Source: an uncultured Lachnospiraceae bacterium (lineage in GTDB: Bacteria; Bacillota; Clostridia; Lachnospirales; Lachnospiraceae). From it: DNA of 38,484 nt. The notes beneath the pieces are model-generated. The model did not search any database and had not been told where the DNA came from. It was given only the letters and a program-made list of their open reading frames with translations. The stretch lies in the NCBI GenBank assembly GCA_949740535.1, contig CATJHO010000105.1, positions 1 to 38,484 of the forward strand, given 5' to 3'. Positions 1 to 8,658 of this stretch are shown piece after piece. A program made the translations under genes and the position numbers. How positions within the stretch are numbered: position 1 is the stretch's first letter; each line of letters opens with the position of its first letter.

Positions 1-17
1 AAGGAAAACCAGCATTT

Positions 18-1085
18 ATGGTAAAATACAAGTTACTTGCAGAAGAATTGAGACAGAAGATCACAGAAGGCATTTATCTGCCTGGAACGAAGCTTCCTCC
101 GGAGATCCGTCTGCAGGAGGAGTTTCAGGTAAGCCGTCAGACTGTGCGCAATGCGCTGGAGCTTTTGGAACAGCGGGGTTTTGTCAGAGGCCGTCAGGGA
201 AGCGGCACTTACGTAATAGACCGGGAGGCGGAGGAACAGAAAAAAAGCAGGCGTATTGCGGTAGTGACTACCTATGTGGACAATTATATATTTCCCAGAA
301 TCATACAGGGAATTGAACAGGTGCTGTCTATGGAAGGATTTCAGATGCAGATTGCTTTTACCAGCAATCAGATCTGGAAGGAGGAAGCAGTTTTGAGAGG
401 CCTTCTTGAGCAGGATCTGAGAGGGATTCTCATTGAGACTGCCAAGAGCGCTCTGCCCAATCCCAACTTACCCCTTTACCGGGAGCTTCAAAAGAAAGGG
501 ATACCGATTCTTTTCCTTAACAGCCGCTATCCGGAGCTTGACTGTCCCATGATTTCTCTAGAGGATGAGGCGGCCGGCCGGATGGGAATCGAGTATCTGC
601 TGGATCATGGACACAGGCAGGTGGGAGGATTCTTTAAGCTGGATGACGGACAGGGAGTCCGCCGTTATCAGGGATTTGTGAATGCCCTGCGGGATCGGGG
701 AATCCGGCCGCCGGAGGGGAGTGTTTTGTGGTTTGACACAGAGGACGCTTTGGACTTTGGACCTATGGAGGAGCAGATACTAAAGCGCCTGGGAGCCTGT
801 ACGGGAATTCTCTGTTATAATGACAGCGCGGCGGCCAGACTGATGGAGATCTGGAAGCGTCACGGCATCTTTGTGCCGGAGGATATCTCGCTGGTGAGCA
901 TTGATGACACGGACCTGGCGGTTCTGGGAGATGTGGGCCTTACCTCTGTCCACCATCCAAAGGAAAAGCTGGGAGAAAAGGCCGCAAAACATCTGCTGGC
1001 CATGATCCGGGGGGAGATGCCGGGAAAATCCTATGAATTTCTGCCGTATCTTGCAGAGCGGAATTCAGTGAAGGATTTGCGGTAA
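18..1085 (+). CDS. araR: AraR-type arabinose repressor (GntR-LacI fusion)
   Basis: Transcription factor of 355 aa with two parts. Residues ~1-70 form a GntR-type winged helix (KLPPEIRLQEEF, SRQTVRNALELLEQRGFV, RQGSGTYV). Residues ~78-355 form a LacI/periplasmic-binding-type sensor (RIAVVTTYV, GILIETAKS, YLLDHGHRQVGGF, GILCYNDSAAARLMEIW, ISLVSIDDTDLA). This fusion is the AraR architecture, in which L-arabinose relieves repression of arabinose genes. An AAGGA ribosome binding site lies 8 bases before the ATG. araA and a kinase follow on the same strand, which supports the role. The sensor domain alone does not prove that arabinose is the effector. I found no convincing operator near araA or the ABC importer, only a TTGTAC half-site near 7310. 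Confidence 0.85.
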   Translation: MVKYKLLAEELRQKITEGIYLPGTKLPPEIRLQEEFQVSRQTVRNALELLEQRGFVRGRQGSGTYVIDREAEEQKKSRRIAVVTTYVDNYIFPRIIQGIEQVLSMEGFQMQIAFTSNQIWKEEAVLRGLLEQDLRGILIETAKSALPNPNLPLYRELQKKGIPILFLNSRYPELDCPMISLEDEAAGRMGIEYLLDHGHRQVGGFFKLDDGQGVRRYQGFVNALRDRGIRPPEGSVLWFDTEDALDFGPMEEQILKRLGACTGILCYNDSAAARLMEIWKRHGIFVPEDISLVSIDDTDLAVLGDVGLTSVHHPKEKLGEKAAKHLLAMIRGEMPGKSYEFLPYLAERNSVKDLR

Positions 1086-1200
1086 AGGAATCCTTTGGGT
1101 TCCTGGCGGCTGAGGGTAACATCCGTGGCTGATTCAAGGTCCACGGGTGCGAAATAGAATACTTAACCATTTCACCATCAAAATAAGGAGGAAACAAGAA

Positions 1201-2688
1201 ATGAAACAGTACAAATTCTGGTTTGCCACAGGTTCACAGGATTTATATGGGGACGCATGCCTGGCTCATGTGGCAGAACACTCCAGGAAAATCGTGGAAC
1301 ACCTGAATCAGTCCGGCCTGCTGCCGTATGAGGTTGTGTGGAAGCCCACCCTTATCACCAATGAGCTGATCCGCAAGACCTTCAATGAGGCCAATGCCGA
1401 CGAAACGTGCGCAGGCGTGATTACCTGGATGCATACCTTCTCCCCGGCCAAGTCCTGGATTCTGGGACTGCAGGAGTACCGGAAGCCGCTGATGCATTTA
1501 CATACCCAGTTTAACGAAGAAATCCCCTATGATACCATTGATATGGACTTTATGAATGAAAATCAGTCCGCCCACGGAGACCGGGAATATGGGCATATTG
1601 TGAGCCGTATGGGCATTGAGCGCAAAGTGATCGTGGGACACTGGGCAGATGAGGCTGTGATTGGACGGATCGCATCCTGGATGCGTACTGCCATCGGAAT
1701 TATGGAGAGCAGCCATGTGCGGGTCGTGCGTGTGGCGGACAATATGCGCAATGTGGCCGTCACGGAAGGTGACAAAGTGGAGGCCCAGATTAAGTTTGGC
1801 TGGGAGATTGACGCTTATCCGGTAAATGAAATTGCAGAATATGTGAAGGATACTGCAAAAGGCGATGTTGACACATTGGTAGAAGAATATTATGATAAAT
1901 ATGAGATCTTATTGGAAGGCAGAGATCCGGAAGAGTTCAAAAGACACGTGGCGGTGCAGGCGCAGATAGAGCTGGGCTTTGAGCGCTTTCTGACGGAAAA
2001 GAATTACCAGGCCCTTGTAACGCACTTCGGGGACTTAGGGGCCTTGCAGCAGCTTCCGGGACTGGCTGTCCAGCGTCTGATGGAAAAAGGCTACGGCTTC
2101 GGCGCAGAGGGTGACTGGAAGACCGCAGCGCTGGTACGCCTGATGAAGGTTATGACCAAGGGAATGAAAGATGCCAGGGGAACTTCCTTTATGGAGGATT
2201 ACACCTACAATCTGGTGCCGGGCAGAGAGGGAATCCTGCAGGCCCATATGCTGGAGGTATGTCCCTCCATCGCAGAGGGTCCTGTGGGCATCAAAGTAAA
2301 TCCGCTGTCCATGGGTGACAGAGAGGATCCGGCCCGTCTGGTATTCACCTCCAAGACCGGTGAGGGCGTGGCAGCGTCCCTGATTGATCTGGGAAACCGG
2401 TTCCGTCTGATTATCAATACCGTTGACTGTAAGAAGGTAGAGAAGCCCATGCCCAAGCTTCCGGTAGCAACGGCATTCTGGACCCCGCAGCCCAGTCTGG
2501 CTGTGGGAGCGGAGAGCTGGATCCTGGCAGGCGGAGCCCACCATACAGCCTTTACCTACGACCTGACAGCAGAGCAGCTGGGCGGCTGGGCAGCGGCCAT
2601 GGGAATCGAGGCAGTCTATATCGATAAGGACACCACCATCCGCAGCCTGAAGAATGAAATGTTTTGGAACTCTGCGGCCTTCCGCTAG
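1201..2688 (+). CDS. araA: L-arabinose isomerase
   Basis: Cytoplasmic metal-dependent isomerase that converts L-arabinose to L-ribulose, the first step of bacterial arabinose catabolism. The product is 495 aa, the usual AraA length. It opens with the typical [14 protein letters not shown] and carries the four residues known as metal ligands in E. coli AraA: Glu303 in GAEGDWK, Glu332 in FMEDYTYN, the His in [11 protein letters not shown] and the His in GGAHHTAFT. An upstream in-frame ATG at 1147 exists, but AGGAGG at 1186-1191 fits the ATG at 1201, and homology also starts there. It sits between araR and the FGGY kinase. Identification is very secure. Confidence 0.97.
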   Translation: MKQYKFWFATGSQDLYGDACLAHVAEHSRKIVEHLNQSGLLPYEVVWKPTLITNELIRKTFNEANADETCAGVITWMHTFSPAKSWILGLQEYRKPLMHLHTQFNEEIPYDTIDMDFMNENQSAHGDREYGHIVSRMGIERKVIVGHWADEAVIGRIASWMRTAIGIMESSHVRVVRVADNMRNVAVTEGDKVEAQIKFGWEIDAYPVNEIAEYVKDTAKGDVDTLVEEYYDKYEILLEGRDPEEFKRHVAVQAQIELGFERFLTEKNYQALVTHFGDLGALQQLPGLAVQRLMEKGYGFGAEGDWKTAALVRLMKVMTKGMKDARGTSFMEDYTYNLVPGREGILQAHMLEVCPSIAEGPVGIKVNPLSMGDREDPARLVFTSKTGEGVAASLIDLGNRFRLIINTVDCKKVEKPMPKLPVATAFWTPQPSLAVGAESWILAGGAHHTAFTYDLTAEQLGGWAAAMGIEAVYIDKDTTIRSLKNEMFWNSAAFR

Positions 2689-2735
2689 ATTATGAAAATT
2701 TAAAAGTTTGGGAACGAAAATGGAGGGTCTTACGC

Positions 2736-4331
2736 ATGAGCAGTTTGAAAGAAGCAATTGAGAATGGAAAAACATCACTGGGGATTGAGCTTGGTTCCAC
2801 CCGCATTAAGGCGGTTCTGATCGATGAATCCCACAAGCCGGTGGCATCCGGAAGCTATGACTGGGAGAATCAGCTGGAGAATGGTATCTGGACCTATGCT
2901 CTCTCGGAAGTATGGAAGGGACTGCAGGGAAGTTACCAGGCTCTGAAGGAAGATGTAAAGAAGCAGTACGGCGCAGAGCTTACGGTTGTGGGTTCCATGG
3001 GAATCAGCGCTATGATGCATGGCTATCTGGTCTTTGACAAAGAGGGAAATCAGCTGGTTCCCTTCCGCACCTGGAGAAACACCACCACAGGCCAGGCGGC
3101 AGAAGAGCTGACCGAGCTGTTCCAGTACAATATGCCTCTTCGGTGGAGCCTCTCTCATCTGTATCAGGCGATCCTGAACGGGGAAGAGCATCTGCCCAGA
3201 ATTGATTTCATGACCACCCTTGCAGGATACATACACTGGAAGCTGACCGGCCGCAGGGTCATCGGAGTGGGCGATGCCTCCGGCATTATGCCCATTGATG
3301 CAGAGACAAAGAACTATTACGGCCGGATGCTGGCACAGTTTAATGATCTGATTGGAGATAAGGGCTATCCATGGAAGGTGGAAGACATTCTGCCGGAAGT
3401 TCTGTGCGCGGGTGATGCGGCCGGAGAGCTGACAGAAGAGGGTGCAAAGCTTCTGGATCCAGCCGGATCCTTAAAGGCAGGCGTTCCCTGCTGTCCGCCG
3501 GAGGGCGATGCGGGCACCGGCATGGTGGCTACAAACAGCGTGGAGAAGCGTACGGGAAACATTTCAGCAGGAACCTCAGGGTTTGCCATGATCGTTCTGG
3601 AGCATGAGCTTAAGAAGGTACATCCGGAGATTGACCTGATCACCACTCCCGACGGAAGTCTGGTGGGAATGGCCCACTGTAACACCTGTACCTCGGATCT
3701 CAATGCCTGGGTGGGCCTGTTCCGGGAATTTGCGGAAAGCATGGGTATCAAAGCGGATATGAATGAGATCTTTGGAACCCTGTACAACAAGGCTCTGGAA
3801 GGAGATACCGACTGCGGCGGGCTTCTGGCCTACAATTACTTCTCCGGAGAGCCTATGACCAAGGTGGAAGAAGGACGGCCTCTGTTTGTGCGCAAGCCTG
3901 ACAGCCGTTTCAATCTGGCCAACTTTATGCGGGCGCATCTTCTGTCCTCTCTGGGCGCTCTGACCACCGGTATGGAGATCCTCTTCAAGGAAGAGGGCGT
4001 GCAGGCGGATGAGATCGTGGGACACGGCGGCCTCTTTAAGACCAAGGGCGTAGGCCAGCGGATGGTAGCAGCAGTAATGAACGTTCCTGTTGTGGTGATG
4101 GAGACAGCCGGCGAAGGCGGCGCGTGGGGCATTGCCCTTCTGGCAGCCTATATGAAGGATCGGGCGGAAGGCGAAAGCCTGGGCGCTTACCTGTCAAACC
4201 GGGTATTTGCCGGTGAGAAAGGGGAGCGTGTAGAGCCGGATGCAAAGGATGTAGAGGGCTTCCAGGTATTCAACAAGCGTTATGCCGAAGGCCTTGCGAT
4301 TGAGCGCGCGGCAGGAGCACACCTCCTGTAA
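2736..4331 (+). CDS. araB: FGGY-family carbohydrate kinase, probable L-ribulokinase
   Basis: ATP-dependent sugar kinase of 531 aa from the FGGY (xylulokinase/ribulokinase) family. The N-terminal phosphate loop is [16 protein letters not shown]. The catalytic-Asp region is [15 protein letters not shown], preceded a little downstream in the fold by [12 protein letters not shown]. The C-terminal domain has the [15 protein letters not shown] adenosine-binding stretch and [15 protein letters not shown] start at 2664 would overlap araA. The ATG at 2736 has GGAGG nine bases upstream and is chosen. Position directly after araA makes L-ribulose the likely substrate, giving L-ribulose-5-phosphate. Sequence alone cannot exclude xylulose or another ketose. 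The expected next enzyme, AraD epimerase, is absent from the window. Confidence 0.8.
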   Translation: MSSLKEAIENGKTSLGIELGSTRIKAVLIDESHKPVASGSYDWENQLENGIWTYALSEVWKGLQGSYQALKEDVKKQYGAELTVVGSMGISAMMHGYLVFDKEGNQLVPFRTWRNTTTGQAAEELTELFQYNMPLRWSLSHLYQAILNGEEHLPRIDFMTTLAGYIHWKLTGRRVIGVGDASGIMPIDAETKNYYGRMLAQFNDLIGDKGYPWKVEDILPEVLCAGDAAGELTEEGAKLLDPAGSLKAGVPCCPPEGDAGTGMVATNSVEKRTGNISAGTSGFAMIVLEHELKKVHPEIDLITTPDGSLVGMAHCNTCTSDLNAWVGLFREFAESMGIKADMNEIFGTLYNKALEGDTDCGGLLAYNYFSGEPMTKVEEGRPLFVRKPDSRFNLANFMRAHLLSSLGALTTGMEILFKEEGVQADEIVGHGGLFKTKGVGQRMVAAVMNVPVVVMETAGEGGAWGIALLAAYMKDRAEGESLGAYLSNRVFAGEKGERVEPDAKDVEGFQVFNKRYAEGLAIERAAGAHLL

Positions 4332-4401
4332 AGAGCGGATCCCTCAGGCAGTTCTTTAAGCAAAGCTGGAATAAATTGGAAGCATTGATATGGAAACCTT
4401 G

Positions 4402-4455
4402 AAAAGAGGATGACGCATATGGTGGTAGTCTGGCCTGCGCCATCCTCTTTTGTGC
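4402..4455 (+). terminator. Terminator after the ara genes
   Basis: AAAAGAGGATG at 4402-4412 pairs with CATCCTCTTTT at 4441-4451 (11 bp), followed inward by an A/C mismatch and CGC/GCG. The U-run is inside the stem (TTTT). It separates the kinase gene from the two-component system. Confidence 0.7.
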
Positions 4456-4512
4456 AAAAAGGGCGGATGCAGACACACTGCCCGGCGGGTAAGAGATAAT
4501 GGGGGAGAAATT

Positions 4513-5637
4513 ATGATAAAAGTGTTTTTGGTGGAGGATGAATCCATCATCCGTCAGGGGATCCGCAATCACATAGATTGGGAGGTCTATGGATTTGAGC
4601 TGGTGGGAGAAGCGGAAGACGGAGAGTATGCCTATCCCATGATACTGAAAAGCAAACCGGACATTTTACTGACCGATGTGAAGATGCCCTTTATGGACGG
4701 ACTGGAGTTAAGCCGTCTGGTAAAAAAGGCCCTTCCAAAGACAAAGATCATTATACTCAGCGGATATGATGAGTTTGACTATGCGAAGGAAGCCATTAAA
4801 ATCGGGATCAGCGAATATCTTTTAAAGCCGGTTACTTCGACTGCACTGGTGGACGCGCTGAAGAAGGCGGCAGAAACCATCCGGGAAGAGCAGGAGCACA
4901 CAAGGCTTTTGGAACGATACTTTGTAAATTATGAGAAATATATGGAATTTCCGGACAAAACCGATTACAGCGGGGTAGACCGGAAGCTGATTCAAAGCTT
5001 TCTGAAAACAGGAGAGATTGGAGAATGCGGGATTTTTATTGATGAGTATTTTGAGGCAGTGGGAAAGGATAATTATATGTCCCTGCTCCTTCGGCAGTAT
5101 ATCAGCATGGATATCTTTTACTGTGTGCGGGAATTTGTAAAATCCATTCATACAAAGACAGCAGAAACGGCCCCGGAGCTGACAGATTTAAAACGGCTGA
5201 CTAGAGCCATTGAGCGTCCGGACAGCGCCATTGACTACTTAAAGGAGCTGTTTACATTTGCCTTACATGTGCGGGATACCAATTCCAATGACCGGTATGG
5301 CCAGATTATCCGGGAAGCCAAGGATTACATAGGAGAAAATTTCAGCGACAGCGAATTTTCCCTGAACCGCATTGCGGAATATATCGGTGTGAGTCCCAGC
5401 TATTTCAGTTCGATTTTCAAGCAGGGAACGGGGCAGTCGTTTAGTGAATACCTGACCAGAGTGCGGATGGATAAAGCCTGCGAGCTTTTGAAGTGTACAA
5501 ATCTTCGAACATCAGAAATTGGAGAACAGGCAGGGTACAGCGATCCCCATTATTTCAGCGCAGCTTTTAAGAAAGTGATGGGACAGCCGCCAAAGGACTT
5601 TCGCTCCGGGAAGGGACAGGAGAATCTGGAGAAGTGA
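4513..5637 (+). CDS. Response regulator, REC + AraC-type DNA-binding domain
   Basis: Response regulator of 374 aa, YesN type. The N-terminal receiver domain begins IKVFLVEDESIIRQGI, has the phospho-acceptor Asp55 in LLTDVKMPFMDG and the conserved Lys in YLLKPV. The C-terminal ~100 residues are two AraC helix-turn-helix units (NRIAEYIGVSPSYFSSIFK and TSEIGEQAGYSDPHYFSAAF). The ATG at 4513 follows GGGGGAGAAA and starts exactly at the receiver domain, so the longer upstream reading from 4450 is rejected. It is translationally coupled to the histidine kinase that follows. This class usually controls an adjacent carbohydrate importer, so the YtfQ-type ABC operon downstream is the likely target (inference). 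Confidence 0.9.
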   Translation: MIKVFLVEDESIIRQGIRNHIDWEVYGFELVGEAEDGEYAYPMILKSKPDILLTDVKMPFMDGLELSRLVKKALPKTKIIILSGYDEFDYAKEAIKIGISEYLLKPVTSTALVDALKKAAETIREEQEHTRLLERYFVNYEKYMEFPDKTDYSGVDRKLIQSFLKTGEIGECGIFIDEYFEAVGKDNYMSLLLRQYISMDIFYCVREFVKSIHTKTAETAPELTDLKRLTRAIERPDSAIDYLKELFTFALHVRDTNSNDRYGQIIREAKDYIGENFSDSEFSLNRIAEYIGVSPSYFSSIFKQGTGQSFSEYLTRVRMDKACELLKCTNLRTSEIGEQAGYSDPHYFSAAFKKVMGQPPKDFRSGKGQENLEK

Positions 5638-5639
5638 GG

Positions 5640-7163
5640 ATGGAGCAGGATAGAAAGGGAAGAGGATATCATCTGACGCTTAAGATGCGCCTGTCGCTTC
5701 TTTTGTTTGTCATTGCGATCCCGCTTACGGTTATGATGGTAGGGATTTTGAATATGATTCAGGAATATTCCGATTCTTATAATGGGATTATGGCGAATCT
5801 GAAGGTTGCCAATGAATATAATATAAAATTTAAGCAGGATATGGAATATTCCATGTATCGGGTAATGATTGGCCTGATTGACGCCTCCAAATTCGAGGAC
5901 GGAGATATTCTGGAGGGGACCACGGAGTATGCAACGGTGGTGAAAAACCCCGGAAATATGATTGATTCCGCCAGACATGCCTTTGGGACCACCATTGAGC
6001 GGGTTCCGGGAACGGACAGTGATATTAAGATCAAGGGAATCCTCTCCTGTCTGGATGCGCTGGAGACGGCTGTAAACCGGATGATTTCCAATTCCGATGT
6101 GCCAGGGACCTACGGGGAAAACGCGGCAATCTGGGAAAACGATATCAAGGGCCTGTGTTCCATGATTCAGGAATATATTACTCAGTATACCTACTATGAG
6201 CTGATGAAAATGGAAGAACTGCAGAAACAGCTGGAGGAGCAGGTAAACCAGAGTATCCGGCAGTTCCTGTTTCTGCTGGCGGGCGTTCTGGTACTGGGCT
6301 TCGGATTGTCCACCATGATTACCAAATCCGTCACCACACCGATCAATTCCCTGCGGCAGACTGCGGAGCGGTTTGGTACGGGAGATCTGGAGGTACGCGC
6401 CAAAATGTATGCTCTGGAGGAGATCAATGTGCTGGCCAGAACCTTTAACACCATGAGCGATAAGATTGCAGAGCTGATGGAACGGACGAAGCAGGAGCAG
6501 AAAAATCTGCGGGAAGCGGAGCTTAGGCTTCACCAGGAACAGATCAATCCTCATTTTCTCTACAATACGCTGGATTCTATTGTGTGGCTGGCAGAGGGCG
6601 GCAATAACCGCCAGGTTGTGGAGATGACGGCGGATCTCAGTGACTTTTTCCGCACCGTGCTTTCCGGCGGCAATGACTTTATTACAGTGGCAGAGGAGGA
6701 GGGACATATCCGAAGCTATCTGAAGATTCAGAAATTCCGCTATGAAACCATTCTGGATTACAGCATCTGTATTGAGCCGGAGATCAAAAACCAGGTGATT
6801 CTTAAGATGACGCTTCAGCCGATTGTGGAAAATGCCCTCTATCATGGAATTAAGAATAAGAGAGGCGGCGGGAGAATCACCATCCGCGGATACCGGGAAG
6901 GGGACGGCATTGTGTTTGAGGTGGAGGATAACGGAATCGGCATGGACGAATCCACGCTGGCAGAACTTAAGAAAAAACTTCAGGGGAAAAAGAGCCGTCT
7001 GGATTCTCAGAAGGGCGGTTTTGGGCTGAACAATGTGGCACAGAGGATCCACATGTATTATGGAGGACAGTCGGAGATTACAATCGCTTCAAAGAAGAGT
7101 GAAGGGACCCGTGTCCGGATCCGGCTGGGAAAGACGGCAGAAGCCAATCCAAAAAAATTATAA
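5640..7163 (+). CDS. Sensor histidine kinase, YesM type
   Basis: Membrane sensor kinase of ~507 aa. Domains in order: TM1 (~17-38), an extracytoplasmic sensor region of ~165 residues, TM2 (~208-228, FLFLLAGVLVLGFGL), HAMP (TTPINSLRQTAERFGTGDLEV), a His_kinase domain with phospho-accepting His305 in QINPHFLYNTLDSIVWL, and an HATPase_c domain (QPIVENALYHGI, VEDNGIGMDE, GGFGLNNVAQRI). GGAG at 5628-5631 is too close to the GTG at 5634 but well spaced from the ATG at 5640, so 5640 is preferred. With the GTG it would overlap the regulator gene. It presumably senses an extracellular sugar or a sugar-loaded binding protein and phosphorylates its neighbour. Confidence 0.9.
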   Translation: MEQDRKGRGYHLTLKMRLSLLLFVIAIPLTVMMVGILNMIQEYSDSYNGIMANLKVANEYNIKFKQDMEYSMYRVMIGLIDASKFEDGDILEGTTEYATVVKNPGNMIDSARHAFGTTIERVPGTDSDIKIKGILSCLDALETAVNRMISNSDVPGTYGENAAIWENDIKGLCSMIQEYITQYTYYELMKMEELQKQLEEQVNQSIRQFLFLLAGVLVLGFGLSTMITKSVTTPINSLRQTAERFGTGDLEVRAKMYALEEINVLARTFNTMSDKIAELMERTKQEQKNLREAELRLHQEQINPHFLYNTLDSIVWLAEGGNNRQVVEMTADLSDFFRTVLSGGNDFITVAEEEGHIRSYLKIQKFRYETILDYSICIEPEIKNQVILKMTLQPIVENALYHGIKNKRGGGRITIRGYREGDGIVFEVEDNGIGMDESTLAELKKKLQGKKSRLDSQKGGFGLNNVAQRIHMYYGGQSEITIASKKSEGTRVRIRLGKTAEANPKKL

Positions 7164-7190
7164 ATATTTAAGAAAAAAAGCATTTTTTTT

Positions 7191-7228
7191 GCCGGTGAAG
7201 GGAAAAACAGTCCCTGACCGGCTTTTTT
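7191..7228 (+). terminator. Rho-independent terminator after the two-component genes
   Basis: GCCGGT at 7191-7196 pairs with ACCGGC at 7217-7222. An inner AGGGA/TCCCT pair strengthens the stem. TTTTTT follows at 7223-7228. Confidence 0.85.
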
Positions 7229-7265
7229 AGTTTAAAAATTTCAACTTTTTTCTAAAGATATCTCA

Positions 7266-7294
7266 TGGTCATCTGCAGTTTCATTCCCTATAAT
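7266..7294 (+). promoter_or_regulatory. Sigma-A promoter of the sugar ABC operon
   Basis: TATAAT at 7289-7294 is a perfect -10. TGGTCA at 7266-7271 is a 4/6 -35 at 17-bp spacing. The weak -35 suits activation, plausibly by the AraC-type regulator upstream. Transcription would start about 35 bases before the binding-protein gene. Confidence 0.65.
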
Positions 7295-7338
7295 AAAGAT
7301 ACAAAACAAGTTGTACCAATTCATAAAGGAGGAAAAGT

Positions 7339-8406
7339 ATGAAAAGAAAAGTTTTATCCGCAATTTTAATTGCAGCAATGACCTTGTCACTGGCAGCATG
7401 CGGTTCCAAGGAGGCGCCTGCAGATACAGCGGCACCGGCAGAGGATGCAGCACCTGCTGCAGGAGATGAGGAAGAGCCCGCTCCGGCCGGCGACGCAGGT
7501 TCCGGAGATCTGATTACGGTTGGTTATGCACAGGTAGGCGCTGAGTCTGACTGGAGAACCGCCAATACGGAGTCCTTTAAATCTACATTTACCGAGGAAA
7601 ACGGTTATAAGCTGATTTTTGATGATGCCCAGCAGAAGCAGGAGAATCAGATAAAGGCAATCCGCTCCTTCATTCAGCAGGAGGTTGATTACATCGTTGT
7701 TGCTCCCGTTGTAGAGACCGGCTGGGAGACCGTTCTTGAGGAAGCAAAGGAAGCAGGCATCCCGGTGATTCTTTCCGACCGTATGATGGATGTGTCGGAT
7801 GACAGCCTCTTTGAAGCATGGGTCGGCGGAAACTTCGTAAAAGAAGGCGAAACCTGCGGCGACTGGCTGGCAGAGTATCTGGAAGCAGCAGGACGCGGTG
7901 AGGAAGAGATTAACATGGTAACCATCCAGGGTACCATCGGCGCATCCGCACAGGTTGGACGTACCGAGGGTATGGCCAATAAGCTTGCAGAGCACTCCAA
8001 CTGGAAGATGCTTGAGATGCAGTCCGGCGAGTTTACACAGGCGAAGGGCCAGGAGGTTATGGAGTCCTTCTTAAAGAGCTATGACGACATTGATGTAGTT
8101 ATCTGTGAGAATGACAATGAAGCCTTTGGCGCAATCGATGCAATCAAGGCGGCCGGAAAGACCTGTGGACCGGACGGAGACATCATCGTAGTAAGCTTTG
8201 ACTCGGTAAAGGCGGCCTTTGAATCCATGATCGCAGGAGACCTGAATGCAACCTTTGAGTGTAATCCGCTTCACGGACCCCGTGTGGCAGAGATTATCCA
8301 GAAGCTGGAAGCAGGCGAGACCGTAGACAAGATTCAGTATGTAGATGAGGCATATTTTGATACCAGCATGGATCTGGAAGCTATCCTGGCGGAGAGAGCA
8401 TACTAA
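7339..8406 (+). CDS. Sugar ABC transporter substrate-binding lipoprotein, YtfQ-like
   Basis: Extracellular lipid-anchored solute-binding protein of 355 aa. The signal peptide ends in a lipobox (LAAC, Cys21), followed by an Ala/Glu/Pro-rich linker to ~residue 55. The mature domain is a Peripla_BP_4 fold closely resembling E. coli YtfQ (galactofuranose binding): VGYAQVGAESDWRTANTESF, DDAQQKQENQIKAIRSFI, VAPVVETGWETVLEEAKEAG, PVILSDR. AGGAGG at 7326-7331 sets the start. It is the first gene of a YtfQRT-YjfF-type operon, separated from the ATPase by ~250 bases of folded sequence, which fits higher expression of the binding protein. YtfQ binds furanose sugars, and the ara genes next door make L-arabinofuranose a reasonable guess. 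Galactofuranose remains possible. Confidence 0.88.
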   Translation: MKRKVLSAILIAAMTLSLAACGSKEAPADTAAPAEDAAPAAGDEEEPAPAGDAGSGDLITVGYAQVGAESDWRTANTESFKSTFTEENGYKLIFDDAQQKQENQIKAIRSFIQQEVDYIVVAPVVETGWETVLEEAKEAGIPVILSDRMMDVSDDSLFEAWVGGNFVKEGETCGDWLAEYLEAAGRGEEEINMVTIQGTIGASAQVGRTEGMANKLAEHSNWKMLEMQSGEFTQAKGQEVMESFLKSYDDIDVVICENDNEAFGAIDAIKAAGKTCGPDGDIIVVSFDSVKAAFESMIAGDLNATFECNPLHGPRVAEIIQKLEAGETVDKIQYVDEAYFDTSMDLEAILAERAY

Positions 8407-8452
8407 GACAGGTAAAAAATGCTCAAAGCTTGATCGCAATGAGTAACAGGAG

Positions 8453-8488
8453 GCGCAGAGCCGGAGGCTTAGATTCTCCTCTCTGCGC
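8453..8488 (+). terminator. Stem-loop after the binding-protein gene (attenuator or 3'-end stabiliser)
   Basis: GCGCAGAG at 8453-8460 pairs with CTCTGCGC at 8481-8488 (8 bp perfect). An inner GAG/CTC pairing is possible. Only a weak pyrimidine tract (TCTCTTTCT) follows, so partial termination or protection of the upstream mRNA is more likely than full termination. Confidence 0.5.
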
Positions 8489-8533
8489 TCTCTTTCTGCC
8501 CTTCCATGGGAGGGCGTTACGGGACTGGAATCA

Positions 8534-8625
8534 GTAATAGGATGCAGGTACACAAATCGATTTACAGACGCATGGACTTGCGGCTGGAAATTGATTTAGT
8601 GACAGGTGTATCTGCATCCTGTTAC
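8534..8625 (+). repeat. Long imperfect inverted repeat between binding protein and ATPase
   Basis: 8534-8553 can pair with 8606-8625 over 20 consecutive positions with two G-U wobbles. Inside, AAATCGATTT at 8554-8563 pairs with AAATTGATTT at 8588-8597, and CGCA at 8569-8572 pairs with TGCG at 8579-8582. The whole folds as one ~92-nt hairpin ending 33 bases before the ATPase start. No coding sequence is visible. Confidence 0.7.
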
Positions 8626-8658
8626 GGAACTAGGAATAAGAAAGGAGGCACAGCTTTT

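Noticed and set aside
5550-7052. 500-codon open frame on the minus strand
   Set aside because: It lies exactly antisense to the histidine kinase, has no recognisable domain and no ribosome binding site. The plus-strand gene has a full set of kinase motifs.
7300-7325. AraR operator before the sugar ABC operon
   Set aside because: Only one half-site (TTGTAC near 7310) is seen. The Gram-positive AraR box needs a second, palindromic half.
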